DNA from: JAYFQF01 sp034927285
GTDB taxonomy: Bacteria > Bacillota > Peptococcia > DRI-13 > UBA5745
DNA: 23,332 nt
Direction of reading: 5' to 3'
Assembly (NCBI GenBank): GCA_034927285.1
Contig: JAYFQF010000022.1
Coordinates: forward strand, 1 to 23,332
A program made the position numbers and the translations under genes. The notes under the pieces were generated by a model. The model saw nothing but the letters and a program-made list of their open reading frames with translations, ran no database searches and was not told the origin of the DNA. Positions 1-11,819 of the stretch are shown here, piece by piece (within the stretch, counting starts at the first letter, position 1; every line of letters starts with the position of its first letter).

Positions 1-123
1 CAGTCCTCTTTCCCCCAGTACCATCGTGATGGCCGCCGTCAAGGTCGTTTTGCCGTGGTCAACGTGACCGATGGTCCCAATGTTTACATGGGGCTTTGTT
101 CTTTCGTATTTCGCTTTTGCCAT
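1..123 (-). CDS. tuf: Elongation factor Tu, N-terminal fragment (cut by window edge)
   Basis: EF-Tu is the GTPase that delivers aminoacyl-tRNA to the ribosomal A site. Only the first 41 codons are in the window. They begin MAKAKYERTKPHVNIGTIGH and include the P-loop GHVDHGKT (residues 19-26), so the identity is certain. The ATG is preceded by AAGGAGG at good spacing. The gene follows fusA with a gap of about 70 nt and no terminator, the usual fusA-tuf order of the str operon. A second tuf 3' end lies at the other edge of the window; the two fragments do not overlap in coding sequence, so they cannot be compared here. Confidence 0.97.
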   Translation of the reverse strand, partial: MAKAKYERTKPHVNIGTIGHVDHGKTTLTAAITMVLGERGL

Positions 124-194
124 TGGTTTCTTTCCTCCTTACAAACTTTACGTTTATCATTTTTTAAACTGGGTTCTGCTTTGATGGGCCGGGC

Positions 195-2273
195 TTATTT
201 GCCCTGGCGTTTTTTGATGATCTCCTCCGCCACGGTCTTGGCAGCCTGCTCATAATGAGAGAACTGCATGCCGTAGACGCCGCGGCCCTGGGTACGGGAA
301 CGCAGATCGGTGGCATAACCAAACATCTCGCCTAAAGGCACGATACCGCGGATCACCTTGTTTCCGTTCTGGTCTTCCATTCCTTCGATGCGGCCCCGCC
401 GGGAGCTGATATCTCCCATAACGTCGCCCATATACTCTTCGGGAACGTTCACTTCCACGGACATCACAGGCTCCAGGATAACGGGGTCGGCCTTGGCCGC
501 GCCGTTCTTAAAGGCCATGGAGCCGGCGATCTTGAAGGCCATTTCCGAGGAGTCTACCTCGTGATAGGAGCCGTCCAGCAGGCTGGCTTTAACGTCGATG
601 GTGGGATAGCCCGCCAAGACGCCGGTCTCCATGGCTTCCTTGATGCCGTTGTCGATGGCGGGGATGTACTCTTTCGGCACAACGCCGCCCACGATTTTGC
701 TTTCAAATTCGTAACCCTTGCCCGGCTCCTGAGGCGCCAGCTCCAATACGCAGTGACCGTACTGGCCGCGGCCGCCGGACTGCCGGACAAACTTGCCTTC
801 GCAGCGCACAGTCTTGGTGATGGTCTCCTTATAGGCTACCTGAGGCCGGCCTACATTGGCGTTTACCTTAAACTCCCGCAGCAGACGGTCCACGATGATA
901 TCCAGATGCAGCTCGCCCATGCCGGAGATGATGGTCTGGCCGGTTTCGGCGTCGGTATGCATGCGGAAGGTGGGGTCCTCGTCGGAAAGCTTGCTTAAGG
1001 CTACGCCCATTTTATCCTGGTCCCCCTTGGTCTTGGGCTCGATGGCCACGTCGATGACGGGCTCGGGGAAGACCATGGATTCCAGCTGGATGGGATGGGC
1101 CTCGTCGCAAAGAGTATCGCCGGTGGTGGTATCCTTTAAGCCTACGATAGCGGCGATATCGCCGGTGTAAACTTCCTGGATTTCCTCCCGGTGGTTGGCG
1201 TGCATCATCAAAAGGCGGCCGACTCTTTCCCGTTTGCCGTTGGTGGAATTATAAACGGTGGTGCCGGACTTCAGCGTACCGGAATAGACCCGGAAGAAAG
1301 CCAGCTTGCCCACAAAAGGATCGGTCATGATCTTGAAGGCCAGGGCGGAAAACGGCTCGTTGTCGTCGGCCTTCCGTTCGGTCTCCTCGTCGGTTTCGGG
1401 ATCCACACCGATTACCGGAGGGATGTCCACAGGCGAGGGAAGATAATCTACCACCGCGTCGATCATGGGCTGAACGCCCTTGTTCTTGAAGGAAGAACCG
1501 CAGACCACCGGGATCATCGACACAGAAATGGTGGCTTTGCGGATGGCGCGTTTCAGTTCTTCCACGGTGATTTCTTCGCCTTCCAGATACTTCATGGCCA
1601 GTTCATCGTCTGTCTCGGCTACGGCTTCCAACAGATTTTCCCGATACTCCCGGGCCTTTTCCTTCATGTCCTCGGGAATATCCGTCTCGTCCATAACCTT
1701 GCCTTGATCATCCTTATAGAATTCGGCTTTCATGGTCACCAGGTCGATGATCCCCTGGAAGTTTTCTTCGCTGCCCACAGGCAGCTGAATCGGAACAGGG
1801 TTCGTCCTCAACCGGTCCTTCATCATCTGAATTACCCGGAAGAAGTCCGCACCGATCCGGTCCATCTTATTAACATACGCCAGCCTGGGCACGCCGTATT
1901 TATCGGCCTGCCGCCAGACAGTCTCCGACTGAGGCTGCACGCCGCCTACGGCGCAAAATACCGCCACGGCGCCGTCCAGCACCCGCAGAGAACGCTCCAC
2001 CTCCACGGTGAAGTCCACATGTCCGGGCGTGTCGATAATGTTAATTCTATGGCCTTTCCAATGACAGGTGGTGGCAGCGGAGGTAATGGTAATCCCACGC
2101 TCCTGTTCCTGCACCATCCAGTCCATGGTGGCGGCGCCGTCATGAACCTCGCCGATCCGGTGCGTACGACCTGAATAAAACACGATACGCTCGGTGGTGG
2201 TGGTTTTACCGGCATCGATATGGGCCATAATTCCTATATTTCTGGTTTTTTCCAGCGGAAACTCCCGTCCCAA
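195..2273 (-). CDS. fusA: Elongation factor G, TTG start
   Basis: EF-G is the translocase GTPase that moves tRNAs and mRNA after peptide-bond formation and helps recycle ribosomes. The 692-residue product is full length. It shows the P-loop AHIDAGKT (17-24), switch II DTPGH (81-85) and NKMD (135-138), followed by the usual domains II-V. The start is read as TTG at 2271-2273. AAAGGGG lies 7 nt upstream, and translation from there gives MGREFPLEKTRNIGIMAH, which matches the normal EF-G N-terminus (M-x-REF). The only nearby ATG (2288-2290) is out of frame and soon meets a stop. The gene lies between rpsG and tuf, and a terminator-like hairpin sits in the rpsG-fusA gap. A TTG start is unusual for such a highly expressed gene. 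Confidence 0.97.
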   Translation of the reverse strand: MGREFPLEKTRNIGIMAHIDAGKTTTTERIVFYSGRTHRIGEVHDGAATMDWMVQEQERGITITSAATTCHWKGHRINIIDTPGHVDFTVEVERSLRVLDGAVAVFCAVGGVQPQSETVWRQADKYGVPRLAYVNKMDRIGADFFRVIQMMKDRLRTNPVPIQLPVGSEENFQGIIDLVTMKAEFYKDDQGKVMDETDIPEDMKEKAREYRENLLEAVAETDDELAMKYLEGEEITVEELKRAIRKATISVSMIPVVCGSSFKNKGVQPMIDAVVDYLPSPVDIPPVIGVDPETDEETERKADDNEPFSALAFKIMTDPFVGKLAFFRVYSGTLKSGTTVYNSTNGKRERVGRLLMMHANHREEIQEVYTGDIAAIVGLKDTTTGDTLCDEAHPIQLESMVFPEPVIDVAIEPKTKGDQDKMGVALSKLSDEDPTFRMHTDAETGQTIISGMGELHLDIIVDRLLREFKVNANVGRPQVAYKETITKTVRCEGKFVRQSGGRGQYGHCVLELAPQEPGKGYEFESKIVGGVVPKEYIPAIDNGIKEAMETGVLAGYPTIDVKASLLDGSYHEVDSSEMAFKIAGSMAFKNGAAKADPVILEPVMSVEVNVPEEYMGDVMGDISSRRGRIEGMEDQNGNKVIRGIVPLGEMFGYATDLRSRTQGRGVYGMQFSHYEQAAKTVAEEIIKKRQGK

Positions 2274-2336
2274 GATAATACCCCTTTCATTTTAACACAA
2301 TTCAATTTCGCAGGTGAAACAAGCCCGGGCATCCCG

Positions 2337-2364
2337 AAAAACAGCCGGCCATGATCACCGGCTG
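2337..2364 (-). terminator. Intrinsic terminator or attenuator between rpsG and fusA
   Basis: On the minus strand a perfect 7-bp stem (CAGCCGG / CCGGCTG) with a 9-nt loop is followed directly by TTTTT. It lies within the rpsL-rpsG-fusA-tuf operon, about 18 nt after the rpsG stop. It could lower transcription of fusA-tuf relative to the ribosomal genes. I did not find a convincing promoter between it and fusA. Confidence 0.6.
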
Positions 2365-2381
2365 CCGGGAAAAGCCGCGGC

Positions 2382-2852
2382 TTACCAGCGATAATGGGCA
2401 AAGGCCCGGTTGGCCTCGGCCATCTTGTGGGTATCCTCTTTTTTCTTCACGGCGCCGCCGGTATTATTGGCCGCGTCCATGATTTCGCCGGACAGACGGT
2501 TTTCCATTTCTTTTTCGCCGCGTTTGCGGGCATAACCAACCAGCCAGCGGATACCCAATGTTTCTCTGCGGTCCGCTCTGACCTCTACAGGTACCTGATA
2601 GTTGGCACCGCCGACACGACGTGCCTTAACTTCAACTGTAGGCATAATATTTTTCAGGGCGTTTTCCAATACTTCAAGACCGTTTTTTCCGGTCTTTTCT
2701 TCCACAGTGCTCAGTGCGCTGTAAAGAGCTTTTTCAGCGGCGCCCCGTTTGCCATCATACATGATCTTATTAATCAATTTCGTTACCAGTGTGGACTGGT
2801 AAAGAGGATCCGGCAAAACTTCCCGTCTGGGAGCCGCTCCTTTTCTGGACAT
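2382..2852 (-). CDS. rpsG: 30S ribosomal protein S7
   Basis: S7 is a primary 16S rRNA-binding protein that nucleates assembly of the 30S head and lines the E site. The product is 156 residues, the standard length. It starts MSRKGAAPRREVLPDPLYQS and ends in the conserved EANRAFAHYRW. The ATG is preceded by AAGGAGG at 6-7 nt. The gene follows rpsL after a structured 179-nt spacer and precedes fusA, the universal str operon order. I see nothing abnormal in the coding sequence. Confidence 0.98.
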   Translation of the reverse strand: MSRKGAAPRREVLPDPLYQSTLVTKLINKIMYDGKRGAAEKALYSALSTVEEKTGKNGLEVLENALKNIMPTVEVKARRVGGANYQVPVEVRADRRETLGIRWLVGYARKRGEKEMENRLSGEIMDAANNTGGAVKKKEDTHKMAEANRAFAHYRW

Positions 2853-3031
2853 GGGATTCCCTCCTTAACTATACGAGCTTCTCTTGCCGTTTTCGGCAAA
2901 ATACTGTAAGGCCTTTAATGGCCCCACTTTGCGGTGACCGTCCGCGCCTTTTCCCGCGCGCATGACGCGCGTTCTGTCAGAAGACAAATCCACTGTAAAG
3001 CGGCTGCACTTCCAAACAGCAAAGCTGTAGA
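2853..3031 (-). promoter_or_regulatory. Structured rpsL-rpsG intercistronic region
   Basis: This 179-nt spacer is long for neighbouring ribosomal protein genes. Three local hairpins are visible: a perfect TTGCCG-AAAA-CGGCAA stem at 2884-2899 shortly before the rpsG ribosome binding site, GGCC/GGCC at 2910-2923, and CGCGCG/CGCGCG at 2955-2971. There is no T-run terminator. In E. coli, S7 represses its own operon by binding the rpsL-rpsG spacer. A similar role here is only inferred from position and structure. Confidence 0.4.
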
Positions 3032-3421
3032 CTACTTCTTGGCGGTGCCGGCTTTCGGGCGTTTCGCACCGTATTTGGACCGTCCCTGGTTTCTTTTGGC
3101 TACGCCGGCAGTATCCAGAGCGCCGCGAACGATGTGATAACGAACGCCGGGAAGATCCCGGACCCTGCCGCCGCGGACCAATACCACAGAGTGTTCCTGC
3201 AGGTTATGGCCGATACCGGGGATGTAGGTCGTGACTTCCGTACCATGGCTCAACCGCACACGGGCGACTTTGCGCAGGGCGGAGTTAGGTTTTTTGGGGG
3301 TGGTGGTGTAAACACGGGTGCAGACGCCTCTTTTCTGGGGGCAGCTGTTCAGAGCAGGCGATTTGGGTTTTTTTACAATTGCCTCTCTGCCCTGTTTTAC
3401 CAATTGGTTAATTGTAGGCAT
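3032..3421 (-). CDS. rpsL: 30S ribosomal protein S12, Arg at position 88
   Basis: S12 sits at the decoding centre and contributes to translational fidelity and streptomycin response. The product is 129 residues, starting MPTINQLVKQGREAIVKKPK, with the conserved TTPKKPNSALRK block in which Lys43 is intact. It lacks the short N-terminal insertion found in Bacillus S12. At residue 88 the loop reads GGRVRDLPG instead of the usual GGRVKDLPG, and the codon is CGG. K88R is a classic streptomycin-resistance substitution in other bacteria. The ATG has AAGGAGG upstream. The gene heads the rpsL-rpsG-fusA-tuf operon under its own promoter (3496-3525) and follows rpoC directly, without the L7Ae-like gene seen here in Bacillus. 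Confidence 0.98.
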   Translation of the reverse strand: MPTINQLVKQGREAIVKKPKSPALNSCPQKRGVCTRVYTTTPKKPNSALRKVARVRLSHGTEVTTYIPGIGHNLQEHSVVLVRGGRVRDLPGVRYHIVRGALDTAGVAKRNQGRSKYGAKRPKAGTAKK

Positions 3422-3495
3422 ACCTTTGCTTCCTCCTTCCGAAATAATTGATCATGTAGATGAAATATTATGCTTGAAAGACAGCATACTTTAGC

Positions 3496-3525
3496 ATTGT
3501 AGCACTAAATTTCGCCGCCTGTCAA
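3496..3525 (-). promoter_or_regulatory. Predicted sigma-A promoter of the rpsL (str) operon
   Basis: On the minus strand a consensus -35 TTGACA (3520-3525) and a -10 TACAAT (3496-3501) are separated by 18 bp. The -10 is preceded by TG one base upstream (TGCTACAAT), an extended -10. The distance to the rpsL start leaves a leader of about 70 nt. Confidence 0.8.
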
Positions 3526-3542
3526 TCCTGAATCGGCAAGCC

Positions 3543-3564
3543 AGGCCCATCATGGGATGGGCCT
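3543..3564. terminator. Hairpin after rpoC
   Basis: A perfect 9-bp stem AGGCCCATC / GATGGGCCT with a 4-nt loop lies just past the rpoC stop. In the rpoC direction (minus) it is not followed by a T tract. In the plus direction it is followed by GTTTTGTCTTT. It may mark the end of the rpoBC transcript, but as an intrinsic terminator on the minus strand it is imperfect. Confidence 0.45.
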
Positions 3565-3573
3565 GTTTTGTCT

Positions 3574-7188
<3,615 letters not shown>

Positions 7189-7206
7189 TTACTGCCCCAC
7201 TCCTTC

Positions 7207-10200
7207 CTAAAATTCATCGCTGGTTACGGGATCTTCCGGGAAGGGGATAATGTCTTCCGCCAGAAAATCCTCATCCTCTTCGGCGTCTTCATCGCTGACC
7301 TCGGCGTCCAGGTCCTCCGTGGACTCTTCCGTTACGGGAATCAGGGGTGCGGCCCCGTCTTCCTGAACGTTTTGGTCCAGGCCAAACTCTCTGGCAGCCT
7401 CGGTGATGTCGTCGTCCAGCTCCTTGATCTCGATCTCCTCGTTGTTTTCCGACAGCACCTTCACGTCAAGGCAAAGGCTCTGAAGCTCTTTGATCAATAC
7501 CTTAAAGGACTCGGGCACGCCGGGTTCCGGTACGTTTTCGCCCTTGACGATGGCTTCGTAAGTTTTTACACGGCCCACCACGTCGTCTGACTTTACTGTT
7601 AAGATCTCCTGCAGGGTATAAGCCGCGCCGTAAGCCTCCAGGGCCCAGACCTCCATCTCGCCGAAACGCTGGCCGCCGAACTGGGCTTTGCCGCCCAGGG
7701 GCTGCTGGGTAACCAGGGAGTATGGGCCTGTGGAACGGGCATGGATCTTGTCGTCCACCAAGTGGGCCAGCTTCAGGATGTACATAATGCCCACGGTGAT
7801 CTCATTGTCGAAAGGTTCGCCGGTACGTCCGTCGTAAAGGACGGTCTTGCCGGTGACGGGACGGCCGGCTTTTTTCAGCTGCTCCTGGATATCCTCCTCT
7901 GTGGCCCCGTCGAATACCGGGGTGGCAAAGGTGCAGCCCAGGGCCTGGGCCGCCCAGCCCAGATGGGTCTCCAAAGTCTGGCCGATGTTCATCCGGGAGG
8001 GCACGCCCAGGGGGTTCAATACGATCTCCACCGGAGTGCCGTCGGGCAGGAAAGGCATATCCTCTTCCGGCAGGATCCGGGAGATAACGCCCTTATTGCC
8101 GTGGCGGCCGGCCATTTTGTCGCCCTGGGAGATCTTTCTCTTCTGCGCGATGTAGACCCGGACCACCTGATTTACGCCGGGAGACAGCTCGTCGCCGTTT
8201 TCCCGGGTAAATACCTTAACGTCCACGATTTTTCCGGCCTCGCCGTGGGGCACCCGGAGGGAAGTATCCCGGACCTCCCGGGCCTTTTCGCCGAAGATCG
8301 CCCTTAGAAGCCGTTCTTCCGCCGTCAGCTCGGTTTCGCCCTTGGGCGTGACTTTTCCTACCAGGATATCGCCGGGGCGCACTTCGGCGCCGATGCGGAT
8401 GATGCCGTGCTCATCCAAGTCTTTCAGCACGTCGTCGGCCACATTGGGGATATCCCGGGTAATTTCCTCGGCCCCCAGCTTGGTATCCCGGGAATCGCAT
8501 TCGTATTCCTCGATATGGATCGAAGTAAAATAATCGTCCTTTACCAGCTTCCGGCTGATCAGCATGGCGTCCTCATAGTTGTAGCCTTCCCAGGTCATCA
8601 TGGCCACCAGGATATTTCTGCCCAGAGCCAGCTCGCCGTTGGAGGTGGAGGGGCCGTCGGCAATGATCTCGCCGGCCTGCACATGCTGCCCCTTGTCTAC
8701 GATAGGCTTTTGGTTGATGCAGGTGCCCTGGTTGGAACGGGAAAATTTGATCAGCTTATATTTGTAGGGATCGCCTCCGTCGTCGGGCCGGACCACGATC
8801 TCATCGGCAGTGATCCGCTCTACTATGCCGCTCTTTTTAGCCACCACGGTGACGCCGGAGTCCTTGGCCGCCTTATGTTCTTCACCGGTGCCCACAAAAG
8901 GAGCCTCGGCCCGCAAAAGAGGCACGGCCTGGCGCTGCATGTTGGCGCCCATCAGGGCCCGGTTGGCGTCGTCGTGCTCCAGAAAAGGGATCATGGCCGT
9001 GGCGATGGAGACCAGCTGCTTGGGAGAAACGTCCATGTACTGCACCTTATCGGGGCTGACCACCAGGATTTCGCTGCCGTAACGGGCGTTGATGCGGTTG
9101 GAAACGAAACGGCCTTCCTCGTCCAGTTCCATATTGGCCTGGGCGATGACATATTTATCCTCTTCGGTGGCGTCCATGTACTCGATATCTTCGGTAACCC
9201 GGCCGTTTTCCACCCGGCGGTAAGGGGTTTCGATGAAACCGTACTCGTTTACCCGGGCATAGGTGGACAAAGAACCGATCAGCCCGATATTGGGACCTTC
9301 GGGGGTCTCAATGGGGCACATCCGGCCATAGTGGGAATGATGAACGTCCCGGACCTCAAAGCCGGCCCGCTCACGGGAAAGACCGCCGGGCCCCAGGGCC
9401 GACAGACGGCGCTTATGGGTCAGCTCGGACAGGGGGTTTGTCTGGTCCATGAACTGGGACAGCTGGCTGGAACCAAAAAACTCCTTGATGGCAGCCACTA
9501 CCGGACGGATATTAATCAGGGTCTGGGGCGTGATGACGTCCACATCCTGGATCGTCATCCTCTCGCGGACCACCCGCTCCATCCGGGAGAGGCCGATGCG
9601 GAACTGATTCTGTAAAAGCTCTCCCACAGAGCGCAGCCGGCGGTTGCCCAAATGGTCGATATCGTCCACCTTGCCCTCGCCGTTCATCAGGCGCAGAAGC
9701 CCCCGTATGGTTTCCACGATATCTTCCTTGGTCAGGTTCCGGGTCTTGGGATCGATATCCAGGCCCAATTTCTTATTTAATTTGTACCGGCCCACATGAG
9801 CCAGGTCGTAACGTTTGGGATCAAAGAATAAAGTGTTCAGCAAAGACCTGGCGCTTTCCACCGTGGGAGGTTCGCCGGGACGCAGGCGCTTATAGATCTC
9901 GATCAGCGCTTCGTCTTCGCCTTCGGTATGATCCCGCTCCAAAGTCAGCAGGATCCGCTCATCCTCATGGAAGGTGGCGTTGATCTGTCCGTTGGTGCTG
10001 TAGCCCAGGGCTTTCAGCAGCACGGTGACCGGCAGACGGCGGGTACGGTCCACCCGGACATGGACCACGTCGTTTACGTCGGTCTCCAGTTCCAGCCAGG
10101 CCCCCCGGTTGGGGATGACGGTGGCGTTATAAAGCCGCTTGCCGCTGGGGTCCATGGTCTCGCCATAATATACGCCGGGGGAACGGACCAGCTGGCTGAC

Positions 10201-10596
10201 GATGACCCGTTCGGCGCCGTTGATGATAAAGGTGCCCTTTTCGGTCATCAGGGGGAAGTCGCCCATAAAGACTTCCTGTTCTTTTACTTCGCCGGTCTCC
10301 TTATTGATCAGCCGGACTTTCACCCGCAGGGAAGCGGAGTAGGTAGCGTCCCGCTCCTTGCATTCTTCCACCGAGTACTTAGGATCGCCTAAGCTGTAAT
10401 CGATGAATTCCAACACAAGATTTCCGGTAAAATCCTGAATTGGGGAAATGTCCTGAAACATTTCCCGGATTCCCACATCCAGACACCAGCGGTAGGAATC
10501 CTGCTGGACCTCGATGAGGTTTGGCATCTCCAGAACTTCCTTGATCCGGGCGAAACTCTTGCGTTCAAGTTTTTTCGGCCTGGTGGTCTGCCCCAT
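7207..10596 (-). CDS. rpoB: DNA-directed RNA polymerase subunit beta
   Basis: Beta forms, with beta', the catalytic core of RNA polymerase and contains the rifampicin pocket. The 1129-residue product is complete. The rifampicin-determining region reads SSQLSQFMDQTNPLSELTHK followed by RRLSALGPGG. The key Asp, His and Ser positions (E. coli 516, 526, 531) keep the susceptible residues, so no resistance change is evident there. The C-terminus ends in an acidic tail (EEDEDFLAEDIIPFPEDP). I chose ATG at 10594-10596, with GAGGGG upstream; a TTG one codon earlier is also possible. Unusually, rpoB is not next to rplL: about 6 kb of metabolic genes intervene, and rpoB has its own consensus promoter and a long leader. 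Confidence 0.99.
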   Translation of the reverse strand: MGQTTRPKKLERKSFARIKEVLEMPNLIEVQQDSYRWCLDVGIREMFQDISPIQDFTGNLVLEFIDYSLGDPKYSVEECKERDATYSASLRVKVRLINKETGEVKEQEVFMGDFPLMTEKGTFIINGAERVIVSQLVRSPGVYYGETMDPSGKRLYNATVIPNRGAWLELETDVNDVVHVRVDRTRRLPVTVLLKALGYSTNGQINATFHEDERILLTLERDHTEGEDEALIEIYKRLRPGEPPTVESARSLLNTLFFDPKRYDLAHVGRYKLNKKLGLDIDPKTRNLTKEDIVETIRGLLRLMNGEGKVDDIDHLGNRRLRSVGELLQNQFRIGLSRMERVVRERMTIQDVDVITPQTLINIRPVVAAIKEFFGSSQLSQFMDQTNPLSELTHKRRLSALGPGGLSRERAGFEVRDVHHSHYGRMCPIETPEGPNIGLIGSLSTYARVNEYGFIETPYRRVENGRVTEDIEYMDATEEDKYVIAQANMELDEEGRFVSNRINARYGSEILVVSPDKVQYMDVSPKQLVSIATAMIPFLEHDDANRALMGANMQRQAVPLLRAEAPFVGTGEEHKAAKDSGVTVVAKKSGIVERITADEIVVRPDDGGDPYKYKLIKFSRSNQGTCINQKPIVDKGQHVQAGEIIADGPSTSNGELALGRNILVAMMTWEGYNYEDAMLISRKLVKDDYFTSIHIEEYECDSRDTKLGAEEITRDIPNVADDVLKDLDEHGIIRIGAEVRPGDILVGKVTPKGETELTAEERLLRAIFGEKAREVRDTSLRVPHGEAGKIVDVKVFTRENGDELSPGVNQVVRVYIAQKRKISQGDKMAGRHGNKGVISRILPEEDMPFLPDGTPVEIVLNPLGVPSRMNIGQTLETHLGWAAQALGCTFATPVFDGATEEDIQEQLKKAGRPVTGKTVLYDGRTGEPFDNEITVGIMYILKLAHLVDDKIHARSTGPYSLVTQQPLGGKAQFGGQRFGEMEVWALEAYGAAYTLQEILTVKSDDVVGRVKTYEAIVKGENVPEPGVPESFKVLIKELQSLCLDVKVLSENNEEIEIKELDDDITEAAREFGLDQNVQEDGAAPLIPVTEESTEDLDAEVSDEDAEEDEDFLAEDIIPFPEDPVTSDEF

Positions 10597-10909
10597 CAAT
10601 TTTCACCCCTCACTTCTTAATCAAACTGAAACCTGCCTAATGTATCGCAATTTGAATCAGGACCCGATAACCGGCGCAGAGCCAAGTCTGCGCCATTACC
10701 GTGCGCCCTGTCCGATCTCTTTATTAAACCGCCGGCGGCGGCGGGCTGAAAAAGCCCCGGAAACGCAGAATAGCAAGGGGATTTTCCTTGCTTGGTATTC
10801 GTCTATCCAGATTAGTCTGTCCTCTTCAACTTGGAAATATTCACCAGCCTGTATAAATTCTGGTTCTCCCCACGAAGGCAGCTCCTGCTTTCATTTTCTG
10901 GAGTCGCAT
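10597..10909 (-). promoter_or_regulatory. Long structured 5' leader of rpoBC
   Basis: About 310 nt separate the predicted start site from rpoB. Three hairpins are visible: GGCGCAGA/TCTGCGCC (10673-10694), GGGCT/AGCCC beside a CGG-repeat stretch (10731-10757), and AGCAAGG/CCTTGCT (10772-10792). None is followed by a T tract, so this is not a simple attenuator. One minus-strand frame here stays open for about 60 codons but has no credible start codon, so I do not call it a gene. I do not recognise a known riboswitch or leader family. Confidence 0.45.
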
Positions 10910-10915
10910 CTTATA

Positions 10916-10944
10916 TTATTATCACATTAAAAATAGTTTGTCAA
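10916..10944 (-). promoter_or_regulatory. Predicted sigma-A promoter of rpoBC
   Basis: On the minus strand a perfect -35 TTGACA (10939-10944) and a -10 TAATAA (10916-10921) are separated by 17 bp, in an A+T-rich setting. It would start transcription near 10909. It explains how rpoBC can be expressed after separation from the rplJL operon. Confidence 0.8.
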
Positions 10945-11058
10945 TGTTTTTTATGCTTTCGGCAAAATTCTGGCACGATTCCTGCATACAGGGTGCGGCC
11001 GGGGGAAAAAGAGGAAAAAACAGCCTGCTTCTTCCGGAAAAATCCGGCTCAGGAAGAA

Positions 11059-11114
11059 GAAAAAGCGGCTCTGTCTCAAAACAGTTTTTGCATAACCGTT
11101 CCGGGACAGAGCCG
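11059..11114 (-). terminator. Terminator downstream of the truncated permease
   Basis: On the minus strand CGGCTCTGTC (11105-11114) pairs perfectly with GACAGAGCCG (11066-11075). The 29-nt loop holds further complementarity, and CTTTTTCTTCTT follows. A second small hairpin (CTTCTTCC/GGAAGAAG near 11030-11058) comes next. The arm TTTTGAGACAGAGCC resembles the end motif of some insertion sequences, but no transposase or target duplication is visible. Confidence 0.6.
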
Positions 11115-11198
11115 TTGAATACCCCTGTGGTCCCGGCATAAGACTGCCGGGGATTCCGCGCTAAGCCTCCGGCAGTCCTCCGGGGGATCCTGCCGGCC
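11115..11198. repeat. Nested inverted repeats after the truncated permease
   Basis: A perfect 9-bp inverted repeat (GACTGCCGG at 11142-11150, CCGGCAGTC at 11169-11177) is followed by a third copy of the core CTGCCGG at 11190-11196, allowing alternative pairings. There is no T tract. The repeats lie exactly where the rest of the permease gene is missing and may mark the deletion junction. Confidence 0.4.
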
Positions 11199-11819
11199 TC
11201 ACTGACGGGCTGCCGTCAGGGCCGGCCAACTTCCCCCGGGCCCGCCGCTGTCCCTGACGGCGATCGCCATGGAAATCACGGCAAATATCACGATCAGGGG
11301 CACGGCCAGATTACTCAGATAAGTCATCCACTTCATTCCTTTTAGAGCGGTCACGGTCATGCCGATGCCTCCTAAAATGGCGATGGGAATAATCGGGACC
11401 TGAGAAAAAAGAGCGTTGGTGGATTGGCCGATGAGATAAGCGTCGATGGAAAACCAGCCGATGGTGGTAATGGCCACAATGGCTACGGGCACGTAAGTTC
11501 CCGCCTGGCCAAAGGAATATTTGCTCAAAAGCCACAGGGTCAGACCGCTTTTTGCGGAGATAACGCCCATCACGCAGGCCAATACCGCCAGGATGACGCT
11601 GCTCAATACAATTGCCCAGAAGGCTTTCCTGAAGCTCATGGCTATGCCGATAGCGCCTCCCGCCTGCATGCTGGTTACTACAAACACATAGCCCAGGGAA
11701 ACGGTAAGAAGGCTGAGAAAGCTTCTTCTTTCCGACAGCGGCACTCTTTGATTGCTGTATTCATCCGTTGGGGCATCGTTTATTTTTTCTGCGGTATTGC
11801 TTATTTTTTCACTGCCCAT
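11199..11819 (-). pseudogene. Truncated NCS1-family cytosine/purine permease (N-terminal half)
   Basis: The 206-residue reading frame matches the start of NCS1 (CodB-like) cytosine/purine permeases, which are membrane proteins with about 12 helices and usually over 400 residues. It shows the soluble N-terminus ending in EYSNQRVPLSERRSF and then TM segments such as SLLTVSLGYVFVVTSMQAGG, typical of TM1 in this family. After about 190 residues it breaks into SGGPGGSWPALTAARQ and stops. No continuation is seen in any frame downstream, where there are only hairpins and a terminator. The ATG has AGGAGG 5-6 nt upstream. I infer a 3' deletion remnant that probably makes no working transporter. Upstream lies a MerR-type promoter. 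Confidence 0.75.

Noticed and set aside
9300..9480. Rifampicin-resistance change in rpoB
   Set aside because: The key Asp, His and Ser positions of the resistance region keep the residues of susceptible enzymes.
10700..10890. Minus-strand open frame of about 60 codons in the rpoB leader
   Set aside because: It looks mildly protein-like, but there is no ATG, GTG or TTG in frame with a ribosome binding site; it overlaps hairpins and ends well before rpoB.
11059..11114. Insertion-sequence end or MITE suggested by the GGCTCTGTCTCAAAA-type arm
   Set aside because: No transposase, second terminal repeat pair or target-site duplication was found, and a T-rich tail makes a terminator the simpler reading.
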